Shown: one piece after another, positions 1 to 10,950 of the stretch
How the letters are laid out: the number at the start of each line of letters is the position of its first letter
How positions within the stretch are numbered: the stretch's first letter is position 1
From: Acidovorax soli
GTDB lineage: Bacteria; Pseudomonadota; Gammaproteobacteria; Burkholderiales; Burkholderiaceae_C
Reading direction: 5' to 3'
Length of the DNA stretch: 64,000 bases
Assembly (NCBI RefSeq): GCF_014207955.1
Contig: NZ_JACHLK010000008.1
Span: forward strand, 186,001 to 250,000
Position numbers and translations under genes: made by a program
Notes under the pieces: model-generated
Databases searched by the model: none
Seen by the model: only the letters and a program-made list of their open reading frames with translations
What the model was told of the DNA's origin: nothing

Positions 1-701
1 AGCAGCAGGCCGCGCTCGACGCACGCCAGGCCGCCAGCGCCGCCCAGCAGCGCCAGAGCGAGATGGAGCGCGAGGGCTATGACCGCATGTCGGTCGAGCA
101 GCGCAAGCTGGAGCTGCGCGTCTTCCTGTACCGCCTGGCGCTGACCCTGCCGCTCCTGGCCATTGCCGGCTGGCTGTTCGTCAAGAAGCGCAAGGGCACC
201 TACTGGCCCTTTGTCTGGGGCTTCATCTTCTTCGCGCTGTTCGCTTTCTTCGTGGAGCTCGTGCCCTACCTGCCCAGCTACGGGGGCTATGTGCGCTATG
301 TGGTGGGCATCGGCATCACGGTGCTGATCGGCCGCTATGCCATCCTGGCGCTCAACCGCTACCTGGAGCGCCAGAAGCTGGCCGAAGCCCTGCCCGACCA
401 GGAGCGCCGCAAGGAACTGAGCTACGACGTGGCCCTGGCGCGCCTGGCCAAGAGCGTGTGCCCTGGCTGCGAGCGCCCGGTGGACCTGAAGAACGAGCAC
501 ATCGACTTCTGCCCGCACTGCGGCATCGGCCTGTTCGACCACTGCGGCGTGTGCACCACGCGCAAGAGCGCGTTCGCGCGCTTCTGCCATGCCTGCGGAG
601 CCGCCGCAGCCGGCGCACCGGCACCCCAGGTGCTGCCGGCCATCCCGCCCACGCCGCCGGTGCCCCCTGGTGCCGAGGTGGCGCCCGGCAGCGTTCCCTG
701 A
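1..701 (+). CDS. Zinc-ribbon membrane protein, 5' end cut by window edge
   Basis: The reading frame is open to the first base of the window, so the true start lies upstream; the ATG at 63 is internal or only a possible start. The visible N-terminal part is rich in Ala, Gln, Arg and Glu and looks like a coiled coil. It is followed by about three hydrophobic segments (roughly residues 24-40, 48-68 and 75-95 counted from the ATG at 63). The C-terminal part carries four CxxC pairs (CPGC, CPHC, CGVC, CHAC), as expected for two zinc ribbons, and then a Pro/Ala-rich tail. It is therefore probably an inner-membrane protein with a cytoplasmic zinc-binding domain. I do not recognise a named family and assign no function. 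Its stop lies 3 bp from the end of the convergent cyclase gene. Confidence 0.75.
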   Translation, partial: QQAALDARQAASAAQQRQSEMEREGYDRMSVEQRKLELRVFLYRLALTLPLLAIAGWLFVKKRKGTYWPFVWGFIFFALFAFFVELVPYLPSYGGYVRYVVGIGITVLIGRYAILALNRYLERQKLAEALPDQERRKELSYDVALARLAKSVCPGCERPVDLKNEHIDFCPHCGIGLFDHCGVCTTRKSAFARFCHACGAAAAGAPAPQVLPAIPPTPPVPPGAEVAPGSVP

Positions 702-703
702 TC

Positions 704-2167
704 TCAGGGGCCCGGCGTGGCCCGGGGCTCTTCGTACAGATGGGTGCGGTCGCGCCCGGCCGCCTTGGCTTCGTAGAGTGCGGCGTCGGCATCGGACATC
801 AGCGCCCCCAGCGAGTCCTGTGCGGACACGCCCGTGCGCACCACCAGGCCGATGCTCACGGTGGCGTGCAGCGGCGTTGCATGGCCTGGCAAGGCGAACG
901 GGTGGTTGCGCACCTGTTTGCACAGGCGGCGCGCCACGGCCATGGCATCGGCCTGGCGTATGCGTGGCAGCACCACGGCAAACTCCTCGCCGCCCAGCCG
1001 GCCGAACAGGTCGCCCGGCCGCAGCGCATCGCTCACGGTGGCGGCAAATCCATGCAGCACCTTGTCGCCCTGGGCGTGGCCATAGGTGTCGTTCACGCGC
1101 TTGAAATGGTCCAGGTCCAGCATCAGCACGGCCACGCTGCTGCGCTCGCGCGCCAGCCGGGCCAGCAGCTTGCTGCCCTGGGCCATGAAGGCGCGGCGCG
1201 CCAGCGCATCGGTCAGGAAGTCGTGGCTGGCCGCGCGGTGCAGGCGGCGCATGGCCTCGACGCTGGCGGCCTTGGCCGTGGCCACCGACAGCGGGCCCAG
1301 GCCCAGGAGGGAGATCCCCACGCGCAGCGAGAACACCGACCAGGCATGGGTGGGCGCGAAAGCGAGGTCCAGCACGCCCGCGCCAGCCGCCATCGCCAGG
1401 CCGAAGCAGGTCAGCATGGACAGCACGCTGGTGGCAAACACGCCATAAGTGAGCGCACACCACAGCAGGGCGGGGACGGGGAAGGCCAGCGCTCCGGGGC
1501 CGCCAATGGCGATGGCTGCTGCCTCGCTCGCCGCGAGGGCGAGCAGCGGGGCTCCGTATTTCCAGCGGCGCCGGGACCAGCGGCGCTTCTTGAGCGTGCG
1601 CCGCGCCTCCTGCGGGGTCGGCAGGCTCAGCAGGACCGGGAGAATCAGCACGCTGTTGATCAGCTCCGTGCAGAACCACATGCCCAGGGCCGTGGGCCAG
1701 GCCGTGTTGAACAGCAGCGGGCCCGTGCCCGAACCGACCAGGGCAGCCGCTGCACTGCTGGCCACGCAGATGCCGAACATCAGCACCACCGACATCTGCC
1801 GCTTGAGGAAGCGCGTGGCCACCGGCACCTGGCCGAACAGCCACCATCCCATGGCCACGCCGCACAGGTTGGCCGCGGCCAGCCACAGCGTGGCCAGCGG
1901 GGGCGTGCCGGCAGCCAGGTCGGCAGCCACGTAGCCCACGGCGGCGGCGGCCCAGGTGCCCGATGCCGCCAGCCGCGGGTAGCGCACCAGCAGGCCCAGC
2001 AGCAGGGCGTTGGCCGGCCAGAATGCGGCCATGAAGCCCACGGGCCGGGTCACGATGCCCAGCAGGGACGCGGCGAACACCAGTGCACCGATGCCCAGGC
2101 ACAGGCCCCAGCCCTTCACGGGGCCGGCCGCGGTGCCGGGAGAGGGGGGGCGCAACAGGGACTTCAT
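704..2167 (-). CDS. MASE1-GGDEF diguanylate cyclase
   Basis: Predicted to make cyclic di-GMP from two GTP at the inner membrane. The N-terminal ~300 residues form several hydrophobic segments resembling the MASE1 sensor domain. The C-terminal ~170 residues are a GGDEF domain with the metal-binding region DLDHFKRVND, the active-site loop GGEEF, and an RPGD motif five residues before it, which matches the position of the inhibitory I-site. The cyclase is therefore likely active and product-inhibited. I chose the ATG at 2167 over a codon nine residues upstream because the hydrophobic region starts soon after it. It is 487 aa and stands alone, with no EAL domain. The signal sensed by MASE1 domains is generally unknown. 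Confidence 0.88.
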   Translation of the reverse strand: MKSLLRPPSPGTAAGPVKGWGLCLGIGALVFAASLLGIVTRPVGFMAAFWPANALLLGLLVRYPRLAASGTWAAAAVGYVAADLAAGTPPLATLWLAAANLCGVAMGWWLFGQVPVATRFLKRQMSVVLMFGICVASSAAAALVGSGTGPLLFNTAWPTALGMWFCTELINSVLILPVLLSLPTPQEARRTLKKRRWSRRRWKYGAPLLALAASEAAAIAIGGPGALAFPVPALLWCALTYGVFATSVLSMLTCFGLAMAAGAGVLDLAFAPTHAWSVFSLRVGISLLGLGPLSVATAKAASVEAMRRLHRAASHDFLTDALARRAFMAQGSKLLARLARERSSVAVLMLDLDHFKRVNDTYGHAQGDKVLHGFAATVSDALRPGDLFGRLGGEEFAVVLPRIRQADAMAVARRLCKQVRNHPFALPGHATPLHATVSIGLVVRTGVSAQDSLGALMSDADAALYEAKAAGRDRTHLYEEPRATPGP

Positions 2168-2290
2168 GCGTGGTAATCCGGGGCAGGGGACCACTGTAGC
2201 CGCGAATGCCGGCTGGTACCGGTCCGGCCCCCTCGGGTGTGGAATGGGTCAGGGTTTGTTCACAATTGGCGGGAGTTTTGCGTGCTGGCC

Positions 2291-2815
2291 TCACGGCATA
2301 CGGCGGCGCCAGGCCTGCCAGCGCATGCGCCACTGCCGCTTGAGCACCCGTCCCGCGCGCCAGGGCCAGGAGGCCCGCACGCGTTCGAGCAACAGTGCCT
2401 TGGTGTGCATCCAGCGGGCGTACACCCAGGCAAACCAGCGCAATTGCAGCAGGGCCGGCTGGGTCAGCGTGAACAGCCGCGCCAGCACCGCCGTGCCCAC
2501 CAGCTTGGCACCCACGATGATGAGCATGCCCAGCACCAGATGCCCCTGGCCGATGGTCCACAGGGCCAGCAGCTTGACGGGCAGCAGCATCAGCGAGGGC
2601 AGGGTGAACAGCAGCAGGGCCGCCCAGGGCGGCAGCCCGCGCACGGTGCCTTCGATCCAGCGCAGCCCGGGCCAGCGGCCGATGCGCGCCAGGATCTTCT
2701 GCAGCGGCTCCCAGCCCCACTCCTCGAAGACGATGAGCAGCGCCAGCAGCCAGCCGGCCAGGTGGCCGATCGGCCGCAGCGGCCACAGCAACAGCTTGCG
2801 CAGGGCGGGCGGCAC
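2291..2815 (-). CDS. Conserved membrane protein downstream of tgt
   Basis: This 174-aa protein has two or three hydrophobic stretches (about residues 18-32, 64-86 and 92-112) and a strongly basic C-terminal tail rich in Arg and Trp. It begins at a GTG 28 bp after the tgt stop in the same direction, so it is probably cotranscribed with tgt. I recognise no catalytic motif or named domain. The basic tail suggests a cytoplasmic face that contacts phospholipid or nucleic acid, but that is only inference. No clear ribosome-binding site is visible before the GTG, so the exact start is uncertain. Confidence 0.65.
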   Translation of the reverse strand: MPPALRKLLLWPLRPIGHLAGWLLALLIVFEEWGWEPLQKILARIGRWPGLRWIEGTVRGLPPWAALLLFTLPSLMLLPVKLLALWTIGQGHLVLGMLIIVGAKLVGTAVLARLFTLTQPALLQLRWFAWVYARWMHTKALLLERVRASWPWRAGRVLKRQWRMRWQAWRRRMP

Positions 2816-2843
2816 GGTGGTCGGAGGGCCGGCGGGTGAGGGA

Positions 2844-4724
<1,881 letters not shown>

Positions 4725-4735
4725 TCACTGGCGGC

Positions 4736-5131
4736 TCAGGCCGCCTTGCGGAAAGGCTGTTCGGTGCTGCTGCTGCGCTGCAGCTTGCCGTGCGGCAGGC
4801 TGGCCAGGCGCGAGAACATGCGCCGCACATAGCCATTCACCCACAGGCACTTGTTGAGTTCGTCCACGGGCAGCGGACCGGACACCACCACGATGTCGTT
4901 GGCCATGTCCTGCGCCCCGGCGGCACGCAGGCGCCGGCGCGTGTTGTTGGCCCAGGACTGGATGCGCGTGGGGCTGCCATGCTGGTGCACCTGGCCCGTG
5001 TGCGCATCGAAGGCAATCGCCACGGTATCGGTCTTGAGCTTGAACCTGCGCTCACCGGTCACGGCGCTGGGCTCCTCGCGCATGTCGTACAGGTAGTAGC
5101 TGCCGGCCTTGAGCTGGTATTGCATGTCCAT
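4736..5131 (-). CDS. Conserved hypothetical protein
   Basis: A 131-aa soluble protein with no signal peptide, membrane segment or recognised domain. The start at 5131 (MDMQYQLKAG) is chosen because AGAGGAA sits 6-7 bases upstream. The middle section alternates hydrophobic and polar residues (TDTVAIAFDAHTGQ), suggesting beta structure, and the C-terminal third is basic and Ser-rich. It is a single gene between the stress-protein gene (convergent) and a repeat element. I do not recognise the family and infer no function. Confidence 0.7.
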   Translation of the reverse strand: MDMQYQLKAGSYYLYDMREEPSAVTGERRFKLKTDTVAIAFDAHTGQVHQHGSPTRIQSWANNTRRRLRAAGAQDMANDIVVVSGPLPVDELNKCLWVNGYVRRMFSRLASLPHGKLQRSSSTEQPFRKAA

Positions 5132-5377
5132 GGTGGTTCCTCTCTGGGGGCATTGTCGAGGGCGCACCACAGGGCAATCGCAGGGAATGGGGCCGGAAAA
5201 CGCCTCTTATCGGCGCGTGATCCGCGCTGGCATGCCAGTCGGTGCGCGTGCCATTGTGCGCGGCCCCTCGGCATGTGCAAATGAAACTTGACCGCAATTA
5301 GGTAACGGTTTGTGAAGGGCGGGACGGACCACGTTCAGCGGCGCCTGCGATCGCCGGCTGAGGTTCGAAAGCGCACG

Positions 5378-5466
5378 GCCAAGGCCAGTGCCCCCGTGCA
5401 AGGGCCGCCCCGCCGCACTGGGGGCGTCCCCCTCAGGGGGATGGCGCGAAGCGCCTCAGGGGGAGC
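5378..5466 (-). repeat. Stop-proximal structured repeat, copy 1 (short form)
   Basis: One of seven related GC-rich elements in the window. Its conserved GCTCCCCCTGAG end touches the pldA stop codon, so the element begins the pldA 3' UTR. Read in the pldA sense it offers hairpins GGCGC-TTC-GCGCC and CCCCC-TGA-GGGGG, and a longer CCAGTGC...GCACTGG stem enclosing a G-rich segment. This copy lacks the variable inserted stem found in the long forms. The remaining ~250 bp between here and the start of the gene at 5131 hold nothing I can name. Confidence 0.85.
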
Positions 5467-6687
5467 CTAAAAATCCACCAGGCTCAACCCCAGGCTGAAC
5501 ACCGTGCGCTTGCGGTTGTAGTCGATCATGCTGTCGCCATAGCCGCTGAACAGCTGGGTGTGCAGGCGCAGGTTGCTCTTGCTGCCCAGGAAGCCCGTGC
5601 CCAGGGTCTGCAGCCATTCCAGGCGCAGCGAACCGCGGTCGCTGTTGGCCAGCGAATGGCGCATCGTGGCGCCCACGGTGTTGTCCTTGTCGTAGTTCCA
5701 GAAGGCGGCCAGCTCGGCGCGGCCCACGTAGTCGCTGATGCCGGGGTTGTCGTCGCTGCCCGTGCTTTCGGGAATGCGCTTCCACAGGCGCGCGCGCACA
5801 TTGAAGCTGTTGCCCAGCTCCATGCCGGTCATCAGGTAGGCGCGGTTCCAGCTGCGCGACAGCGGCTTGCTCTGGCCGTTGGACTGGTGCACCAGTCCGA
5901 TGCCGCTGTAGCGCCAGCGCCAGCCAAGCGGCAGCTTGGCATCGGTGGGGTAGACATACATCACCTCGGGCTCGTGGTCCGTGGTGCGGAAGGGGCGCGA
6001 GATCTCGGGCGTGAACAGCTGCCAGTACGACTGCTGCGTGTAGCCGAACCAGACCGAGTCCTTGAGCGTGGGGTGGCCCTGCGTGAGCAGGCCCTGGGCG
6101 ATCTTGGTGCGCACCGACAGCTGGATGCGGTTCTCGGTGCGCCGGTAGGGCGTGGATTCGGTGGCCGAATTGCCATCCGCGTCCGATGTGGGCTGGCGGT
6201 TCACATTGCTGCCCGCCACCACCGACACCGTGATCGGCCGGTAGCCCCGGAAGCTGAAGGTGCCGCAGTCGCTGCCCGACTCCAGCTCCCAGAAGCGTGA
6301 CAGGTCGCTGTACTGCGGGTCGCGGCAGCCCTCGGTGCGCGCCACCTCGATGATGCGCGTGGCCGGCAGCGTGGTGTCCACGGGCGATGGCACGGCATTG
6401 GCGGCTTCAGCCGTGGCTGCGGGCGATTGCCAGGCCTGCTGGCCGGCCCACTGGTCGAAGCAGGCCAGGCGCGCCTGGTTGTCGTCGGCCAGCGCAGCGC
6501 AGCGGCGCCAGGCGCTCTGGTCCGCCGCGCTGGTGCTGCCGGGGGCCATGGCCGGTGCGGGTGCTCCCTGGGCCAGGGCTGCGCCCGCCGGGACCAGCAT
6601 GGCCAGGGCCAGGGCGACCATGCCCGGTGTGCCCGCAGGGGCTGCGCGAAGCGACGGGAAGGATAAGGTGCTGTGGATTGGGTGCAT
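5467..6687 (-). CDS. pldA: Outer-membrane phospholipase A1
   Basis: Predicted calcium-dependent phospholipase of the OMPLA family, a 12-stranded beta-barrel in the outer membrane. The signature YTQQSYWQ and the catalytic block HQSNG (His and nucleophilic Ser) followed by SRSWNR are present, and the protein ends in Phe (LSLVDF), typical of barrel proteins. At 406 aa it is longer than the E. coli enzyme because of a ~100-residue N-terminal extension after the signal peptide, which contains Ala-rich sequence and several Cys. The start at 6687 gives a short basic leader and a hydrophobic stretch ending near ALAQG. It is a single-gene unit followed directly by repeat copy 1. Confidence 0.93.
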   Translation of the reverse strand: MHPIHSTLSFPSLRAAPAGTPGMVALALAMLVPAGAALAQGAPAPAMAPGSTSAADQSAWRRCAALADDNQARLACFDQWAGQQAWQSPAATAEAANAVPSPVDTTLPATRIIEVARTEGCRDPQYSDLSRFWELESGSDCGTFSFRGYRPITVSVVAGSNVNRQPTSDADGNSATESTPYRRTENRIQLSVRTKIAQGLLTQGHPTLKDSVWFGYTQQSYWQLFTPEISRPFRTTDHEPEVMYVYPTDAKLPLGWRWRYSGIGLVHQSNGQSKPLSRSWNRAYLMTGMELGNSFNVRARLWKRIPESTGSDDNPGISDYVGRAELAAFWNYDKDNTVGATMRHSLANSDRGSLRLEWLQTLGTGFLGSKSNLRLHTQLFSGYGDSMIDYNRKRTVFSLGLSLVDF

Positions 6688-6852
6688 GTGCCGGGTGGTT
6701 TCTTGCCGCAGGGGCCATGGACGACCGGGCCTGGCCGGGTCGCAAAGTTTCATTGTGGCGCCATTCTTCCAGAGCCGGGCGGGCAGGGGGTGTCGGCCGC
6801 CATCCCGACTTGCACGCCCGCCTCCACCCGCAGGGTGGCGGCGGCGCGTGCA

Positions 6853-8928
6853 TCACACGGGCGGCGTGGTGCTGCTCGCCGCCTTGGCCTTGGCCGCGAA
6901 TTCGGCGCGCAGGGCCTTGAGCTTCTCGCGCGGGTCCTCGCGCGCCGTGGTGCGGTCCAGTCCCATCTCGGCGATGAAGCGGCTGGGCCGAGCCTGCACC
7001 ATCTCGCGGCCCTTCTTGCGCCGCTTGGTCCAGCTCACGGCCAGGGTGCGCTGGGCGCGTGTGATGCCCACGTACATCAGGCGCCGCTCTTCCTGCAGGC
7101 GCTGCTGCGTGTCCTCTGCCACCACCTTCTGGCGGCCCTCGTCGTCGTCGAGCTTGAAGGGCAGCATGCCCTCGGTCACGCCGACCAGGATCACGTGCGG
7201 CCACTCCAGGCCCTTGGACGCGTGCAGGGTCGAGAGCACCACCATGTCCTGCTCCTGCTCGCGTTCGGAGATGGTGGACAGCAAGGCGATGGTCTGCGAC
7301 ACCTCCAGCAGGCTCTTGGTCTCGGCCGCCATGGGCGTGCCCGAGCTGTCGTCGATCTGCCCTCCCGCGCGCTGGGCCATCCAGTCGCAGAACTCCAGCA
7401 CATTGGACCAGCGCGCAGCGGCCACGGTCTCGCTGTCCTCGCCATCGTAGAGGTGCTGCTCGTAGCCGATCTCCTTGAGCCAGTCGCCCAGGAAGGCGCG
7501 CGAGGCCTCGGCCCCGTGCGTGTGCCGGGCACGGTACTCCAGGTCGTTGATGTAGCGGCCGAACTCGTGCAGCCCGTCCATCGCCCGCTTGGGCACGGCG
7601 GCCGGCAGCATGGCGTTGAACAGCGCGGCGAACATGCTCTGCTTGTGCTGGGTGGCAAAAGCGCCCAGGGCGCCCAGCGTGGTGTGGCCGATGCCGCGCT
7701 TGGGGCTGGTGATGCAGCGCAGAAAGGCCGGATCGTCGTCGTTGTTGATCCACAGGCGGAACCAGGCGCACAGGTCCTTGATCTCGGCGCGGTCGAAGAA
7801 GCTTGTGCCGCCCGACACCTTGTAGGGAATGCTCACCTTGCGCAGCGCCTTCTCGAAGGGCTTGGCCTGGTGGTTGGCGCGGTACAGGATGGCGAACTGC
7901 TTCCAGTCCGGCGGCGGGTTGGCCGCTGCGCGCAGGCTCAGGATGCGCGCCACGGCGCGCTCGGCCTCGTGCTCCTCGCTGTCGGCGTCGATCACGCGCA
8001 CCGGCTCGCCCTCGCCCAGCTCGCTGAACAGCGTCTTGGGAAAGAGTTTGGGGTTGGGCCCGATCACATTGTTGGCCGCACGCAGGATGGCGCTGGTCGA
8101 GCGGTAGTTCTGCTCCAGCTTGATGACCTTGAGCGCGGGGAAGTCGAGCGGCAGCTTGCGCAGGTTATCGAGCGTGGCTCCGCGCCAGCCGTAGATGGAC
8201 TGGTCGTCGTCGCCCACGGCCGTGAAGTGCGCGCGCTCGCCCACCAGCAGTTTCAGGAGCTCGTACTGCGTGGCATTGGTGTCCTGGTACTCGTCCACCA
8301 GCACATGGCCCAGCAGGGCCTGCCACTTGGCGCGCACCTCGGGAAAGTCGCGCAACAGGCGCAGCGGCATGCCGATCAGGTCGTCGAAGTCCACGCTCTG
8401 GTAGGCCGCCAGGCGCTCCTCGTAGCGCGTCATCAGCACGGCGATGGCGCGTTCGTTGTCGTCCGCTGCTTCGGCCAGCGCCTGTTCGGAGGTCAGGCCC
8501 TTGTTCTTCCAGGCGCTGATGGTCCATTGCCACTGGCGTGCCGTGGCCATGTCCACCGTGCCGCCGGCCGCGTCCTTGAGGATGCCGGTCACGTCGTCCG
8601 CATCAAGGATGCTGAACTGGGGCTTGAGGCCCAGCACCGCACCGTCCTCGCGCACCATGCGCACCCCCAGGGCGTGGAAGGTGCAGACCAGCACGTCCTT
8701 GGCGCGCTTGCCGATCAGGCCCTTGGCACGCTCGCGCATCTCGGCCGCGGCCTTGTTCGTGAAGGTGATGGCCGCAATGCGCTTGGGCTCCAGCCCGCGC
8801 TCGATCATGTGCGCGATCTTCTGCGTGATCACCCGCGTCTTGCCCGAGCCGGCGCCCGCCAGCACGAGGCAGGGCCCGTCGGTGTAGTGGACAGCCTGGA
8901 GCTGGGCGAGGTTGAGACCGAAAGACAT
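6853..8928 (-). CDS. rep: ATP-dependent DNA helicase Rep
   Basis: A superfamily 1A 3'-5' helicase that helps replication forks pass bound proteins. The 691-aa product has all expected motifs in order: Q-motif near residue 9, Walker A GAGSGKT at 25-31, TFTNKAA, Walker B VDEYQDTN, VGDDDQSIYGWRGA, QNYRST, TLHASKGLEW and VGITRAQR near the C-terminus. The N-terminus and the phrase CLVLAGAGSGKTRVIT match Rep better than UvrD, and there is no UvrD-type C-terminal extension. It is transcribed alone. The 164 bp between its end and pldA contain nothing obvious. Confidence 0.93.
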   Translation of the reverse strand: MSFGLNLAQLQAVHYTDGPCLVLAGAGSGKTRVITQKIAHMIERGLEPKRIAAITFTNKAAAEMRERAKGLIGKRAKDVLVCTFHALGVRMVREDGAVLGLKPQFSILDADDVTGILKDAAGGTVDMATARQWQWTISAWKNKGLTSEQALAEAADDNERAIAVLMTRYEERLAAYQSVDFDDLIGMPLRLLRDFPEVRAKWQALLGHVLVDEYQDTNATQYELLKLLVGERAHFTAVGDDDQSIYGWRGATLDNLRKLPLDFPALKVIKLEQNYRSTSAILRAANNVIGPNPKLFPKTLFSELGEGEPVRVIDADSEEHEAERAVARILSLRAAANPPPDWKQFAILYRANHQAKPFEKALRKVSIPYKVSGGTSFFDRAEIKDLCAWFRLWINNDDDPAFLRCITSPKRGIGHTTLGALGAFATQHKQSMFAALFNAMLPAAVPKRAMDGLHEFGRYINDLEYRARHTHGAEASRAFLGDWLKEIGYEQHLYDGEDSETVAAARWSNVLEFCDWMAQRAGGQIDDSSGTPMAAETKSLLEVSQTIALLSTISEREQEQDMVVLSTLHASKGLEWPHVILVGVTEGMLPFKLDDDEGRQKVVAEDTQQRLQEERRLMYVGITRAQRTLAVSWTKRRKKGREMVQARPSRFIAEMGLDRTTAREDPREKLKALRAEFAAKAKAASSTTPPV

Positions 8929-9086
8929 GGGGGGGGAACAGCGGGCAGGCGGGGCAGGGGACGCGCAGGGGCGCCGCAGGGCGCACGGCGTGTTTCAGCA
9001 AGGGAGGGATGCAGGGGATCATACCTTGGGCCCTTCTGGGCGCCCTTTGTGCACAAATGGCCACAGAAAGGTCAACTACTGTCATA

Positions 9087-9107
9087 AAACCCGACTGATA
9101 CGGGTTT
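9087..9107. other. Inverted repeat in divergent promoter region
   Basis: A perfect 7-bp inverted repeat, AAACCCG-N7-CGGGTTT, lies in the 246-bp divergent region between rep and the Roadblock/GTPase cassette. It is too far from a gene end to be a terminator for either neighbour, so an operator is possible. No protein can be assigned to it. Confidence 0.35.
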
Positions 9108-9174
9108 GTACTGGCCCCGGATGTAGGGCTCACTTAAACTGACCAGTTGCTTCTTGCACCGAGGGGTATCGAGA

Positions 9175-9984
9175 GTGAAGACCAATCTGAAGGGGGATCT
9201 GGCGACCAGTTTGCTGGCGCCTGCGTTGCGCACCCGGTTTTCCGAGCTGTTTGGCGTGGCGGCCCGCAAGTCCTTCTTTGCCTGGCGCGAGTCCCCCGTG
9301 GCCCAGGCACAGGTGGTGGTGCTGGATGTCTCGTCCAACCTCCTGCGCCTGCAGCCCCTGCCCCCCTGTGTCATCTGGATCGGGCGCGAGCAACCGGCCG
9401 CGCGGCTGCCCGAGGCCTGGGTGGGGCGCCTGGCGCAGGACTACACCGTCGCCGACCTGATCGACATCCTGGACCGTGCAGCCGTCTTCCTGATGGACTG
9501 GAAGGCGCGCCAACCCGCTGCTTCGGTCGCGGTGGCCGTGGCGGCGCAGCCGCCCGTGGTTCCGCCGGTGACCCCGGTTGCGGCCCCTGCACGCTCCTTT
9601 GCCCACAGCACCATCCAGCCCACGGCGCCCGCGGCTGCCGGCACGGCGGCCATGGCCGTGGCCCAGGGCAGCCGCTACCGCCTGGGCGCCTGGGTGTTCC
9701 TCGGCCCGCCCTTCGACAGCTCGGGCTGCATCAGCGCCCTAGCCCTGCTGGCGCGCCAGCCCGTCACGGCGCAGCAGCTGCATGCGCACAGCGGCCTGGC
9801 ACCGGCCGAACTGGCCGAGCTGCTCAAGGAGCTGGCGCGCCGCAAGGTGCTGCAGGTGATCGCGCCGGCGCAGGCCGTGGCGCCCCCGGCCACCGCTGCA
9901 TCCGCCTCACGCGGCCCAGCCCCCGTGAGCAAGGGCCTGGTTCGCCGCCTGTCCCACTGGATCAGTGGCGCAAGCCGTCCTTGA
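9175..9984 (+). CDS. Hypothetical protein with C-terminal winged-helix-like domain, GTPase cassette
   Basis: A 269-aa soluble protein and first gene of a tight operon with a GTPase and a Roadblock protein. The N-terminal ~110 residues form a domain I do not recognise. A Pro/Ala/Val-rich linker follows (about 112-165), and the C-terminal ~60 residues (GCISALALLARQPVTAQQL onward) resemble a winged helix. The GTG at 9175 is the likely start because GAGGGG lies eight bases upstream; a TTG seven codons earlier is less likely. The next gene begins 11 bp after the stop. Such multidomain partners are common beside MglA-type GTPases, where they can act as effectors or adaptors; here that is only inference from neighbours. 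Confidence 0.7.
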   Translation: MKTNLKGDLATSLLAPALRTRFSELFGVAARKSFFAWRESPVAQAQVVVLDVSSNLLRLQPLPPCVIWIGREQPAARLPEAWVGRLAQDYTVADLIDILDRAAVFLMDWKARQPAASVAVAVAAQPPVVPPVTPVAAPARSFAHSTIQPTAPAAAGTAAMAVAQGSRYRLGAWVFLGPPFDSSGCISALALLARQPVTAQQLHAHSGLAPAELAELLKELARRKVLQVIAPAQAVAPPATAASASRGPAPVSKGLVRRLSHWISGASRP

Positions 9985-9995
9985 GTGCCTCTGCA

Positions 9996-10553
9996 ATGAC
10001 CACCTATTCCAGCACCTCTCCGATGCCGCGCATCGCCTTCATGGGACCCATGGGCGTGGGCAAGACCACGGCCATCCGCGCCCTGTGCGGGGACGACATG
10101 GTCGAGTCCGACGTGCCCAACCTCGATCGCCAATCCCATGCCAAGGAGTTCACCACCGTGGGCGCCGAGTTCGGCCAGATCGACCTGGGCGATGGCGAGT
10201 TCGTGCAGGTCTGCGGCTGCCCGGGGCAGGACCGTTTCGACTTTCTGCGCCAGTGGGTGGTGTCTGCTTCGGTGGGCGTGTTCGTGATGGTCGACGTGAA
10301 TGCGGCCAATGCCGTGCAGGCGGCCGGGCTGCTGCTGGCCGAAGCCGCAGCGGCCGAGAACCCGCCGCTGGCCCTGGTGCTGAGCGCCCGCCCGGCCTCG
10401 GCCGCCGCGACCCAGGCCTTTGCGGACGGCCTGCAGGCCGCAGGCCACGGCGTGGTGCCGGTGCTCCAGGTCGATGTGAGACGGCGTGCCGATGTGCTGC
10501 AGGCCCTCAGCGTGCTGGTGTCGATGTTGTCCCTTCGCAGCGAATCCCCATGA
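9996..10553 (+). CDS. Small Ras-like/MglA-type GTPase
   Basis: A 185-aa P-loop protein. Walker A reads GPMGVGKTT near residue 20, and CGCPGQDRF near residue 70 fills the place of the G3 motif (DxxGQ in Ras, PGQ in the GTPases found beside bacterial Roadblock proteins). A canonical NKxD/TKxD base-specificity motif is not obvious; LVLSARP sits in its position, so nucleotide preference is uncertain. Its stop overlaps the start of the next gene (ATGA), showing translational coupling to a Roadblock protein. Bacterial Roadblock proteins such as MglB act as GTPase-activating partners of such enzymes, so a nucleotide-driven switch is the best inference. Confidence 0.8.
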   Translation: MTTYSSTSPMPRIAFMGPMGVGKTTAIRALCGDDMVESDVPNLDRQSHAKEFTTVGAEFGQIDLGDGEFVQVCGCPGQDRFDFLRQWVVSASVGVFVMVDVNAANAVQAAGLLLAEAAAAENPPLALVLSARPASAAATQAFADGLQAAGHGVVPVLQVDVRRRADVLQALSVLVSMLSLRSESP

Positions 10554-10948
10554 AAAGCAGTGCCCCCCTGATTTCCGAAGCCTTGGCCGAAACCGCCCTG
10601 CGTGCCCTGGAAACCCATGCAGCGCCCATCACCGGCCTGCACCTGGCCCTGCTGGCCACGCCCGATGGCTTCGAGATCGCCTGCCTGCGCAACCGCGGCG
10701 AACTGCAGGCCAGCCGCCTCTCGGCTATGGCCAGCTCGCTCATGGCCATGGCCCGCGCCGTGGGCCGTGAGATAGCGACCCCCCAATGCAAGCGCCTGAC
10801 CTTCGAGGCCGAGGGCAGCACCGTGGTCTTCCAGTCCATCGACGCACCCGTGCCCTGCATCCTGTGCCTGGTGCTCGGCCCTGATGCCTTGCTCGGCCGC
10901 GCTCTGTGGGCTGCGGGCGAGGTGATGCAGGACATGGCCAAGGCGTGA
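10550..10948 (+). CDS. Roadblock/LC7-domain protein 1
   Basis: A 132-aa protein with a single Roadblock/LC7-like fold: an N-terminal helix (SEALAETALRALE), a strand pair around GLHLALLATPDG, a long helix after SRLSAMASSLMAMARAVG, and a final strand pair. The ATG overlaps the stop of the preceding GTPase gene by four bases, so the two are almost certainly made together. In characterised systems (MglB, and the conservon B proteins of Streptomyces) such proteins bind the GTPase as homodimers. A structured repeat begins 3 bp after its stop. Confidence 0.8.
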   Translation: MKSSAPLISEALAETALRALETHAAPITGLHLALLATPDGFEIACLRNRGELQASRLSAMASSLMAMARAVGREIATPQCKRLTFEAEGSTVVFQSIDAPVPCILCLVLGPDALLGRALWAAGEVMQDMAKA

Positions 10949-10950
10949 AG

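Noticed and set aside
458..2176. A 572-codon open frame on the plus strand across the cyclase gene
   Set aside because: It is antisense to a well-supported GGDEF gene, and its composition (His, Gln, Arg, Ala) is typical of a GC-rich shadow frame.
6673..9087. An ~800-codon plus-strand open frame across rep
   Set aside because: Antisense to rep, whose helicase motifs are complete; no domain in the frame is recognisable.
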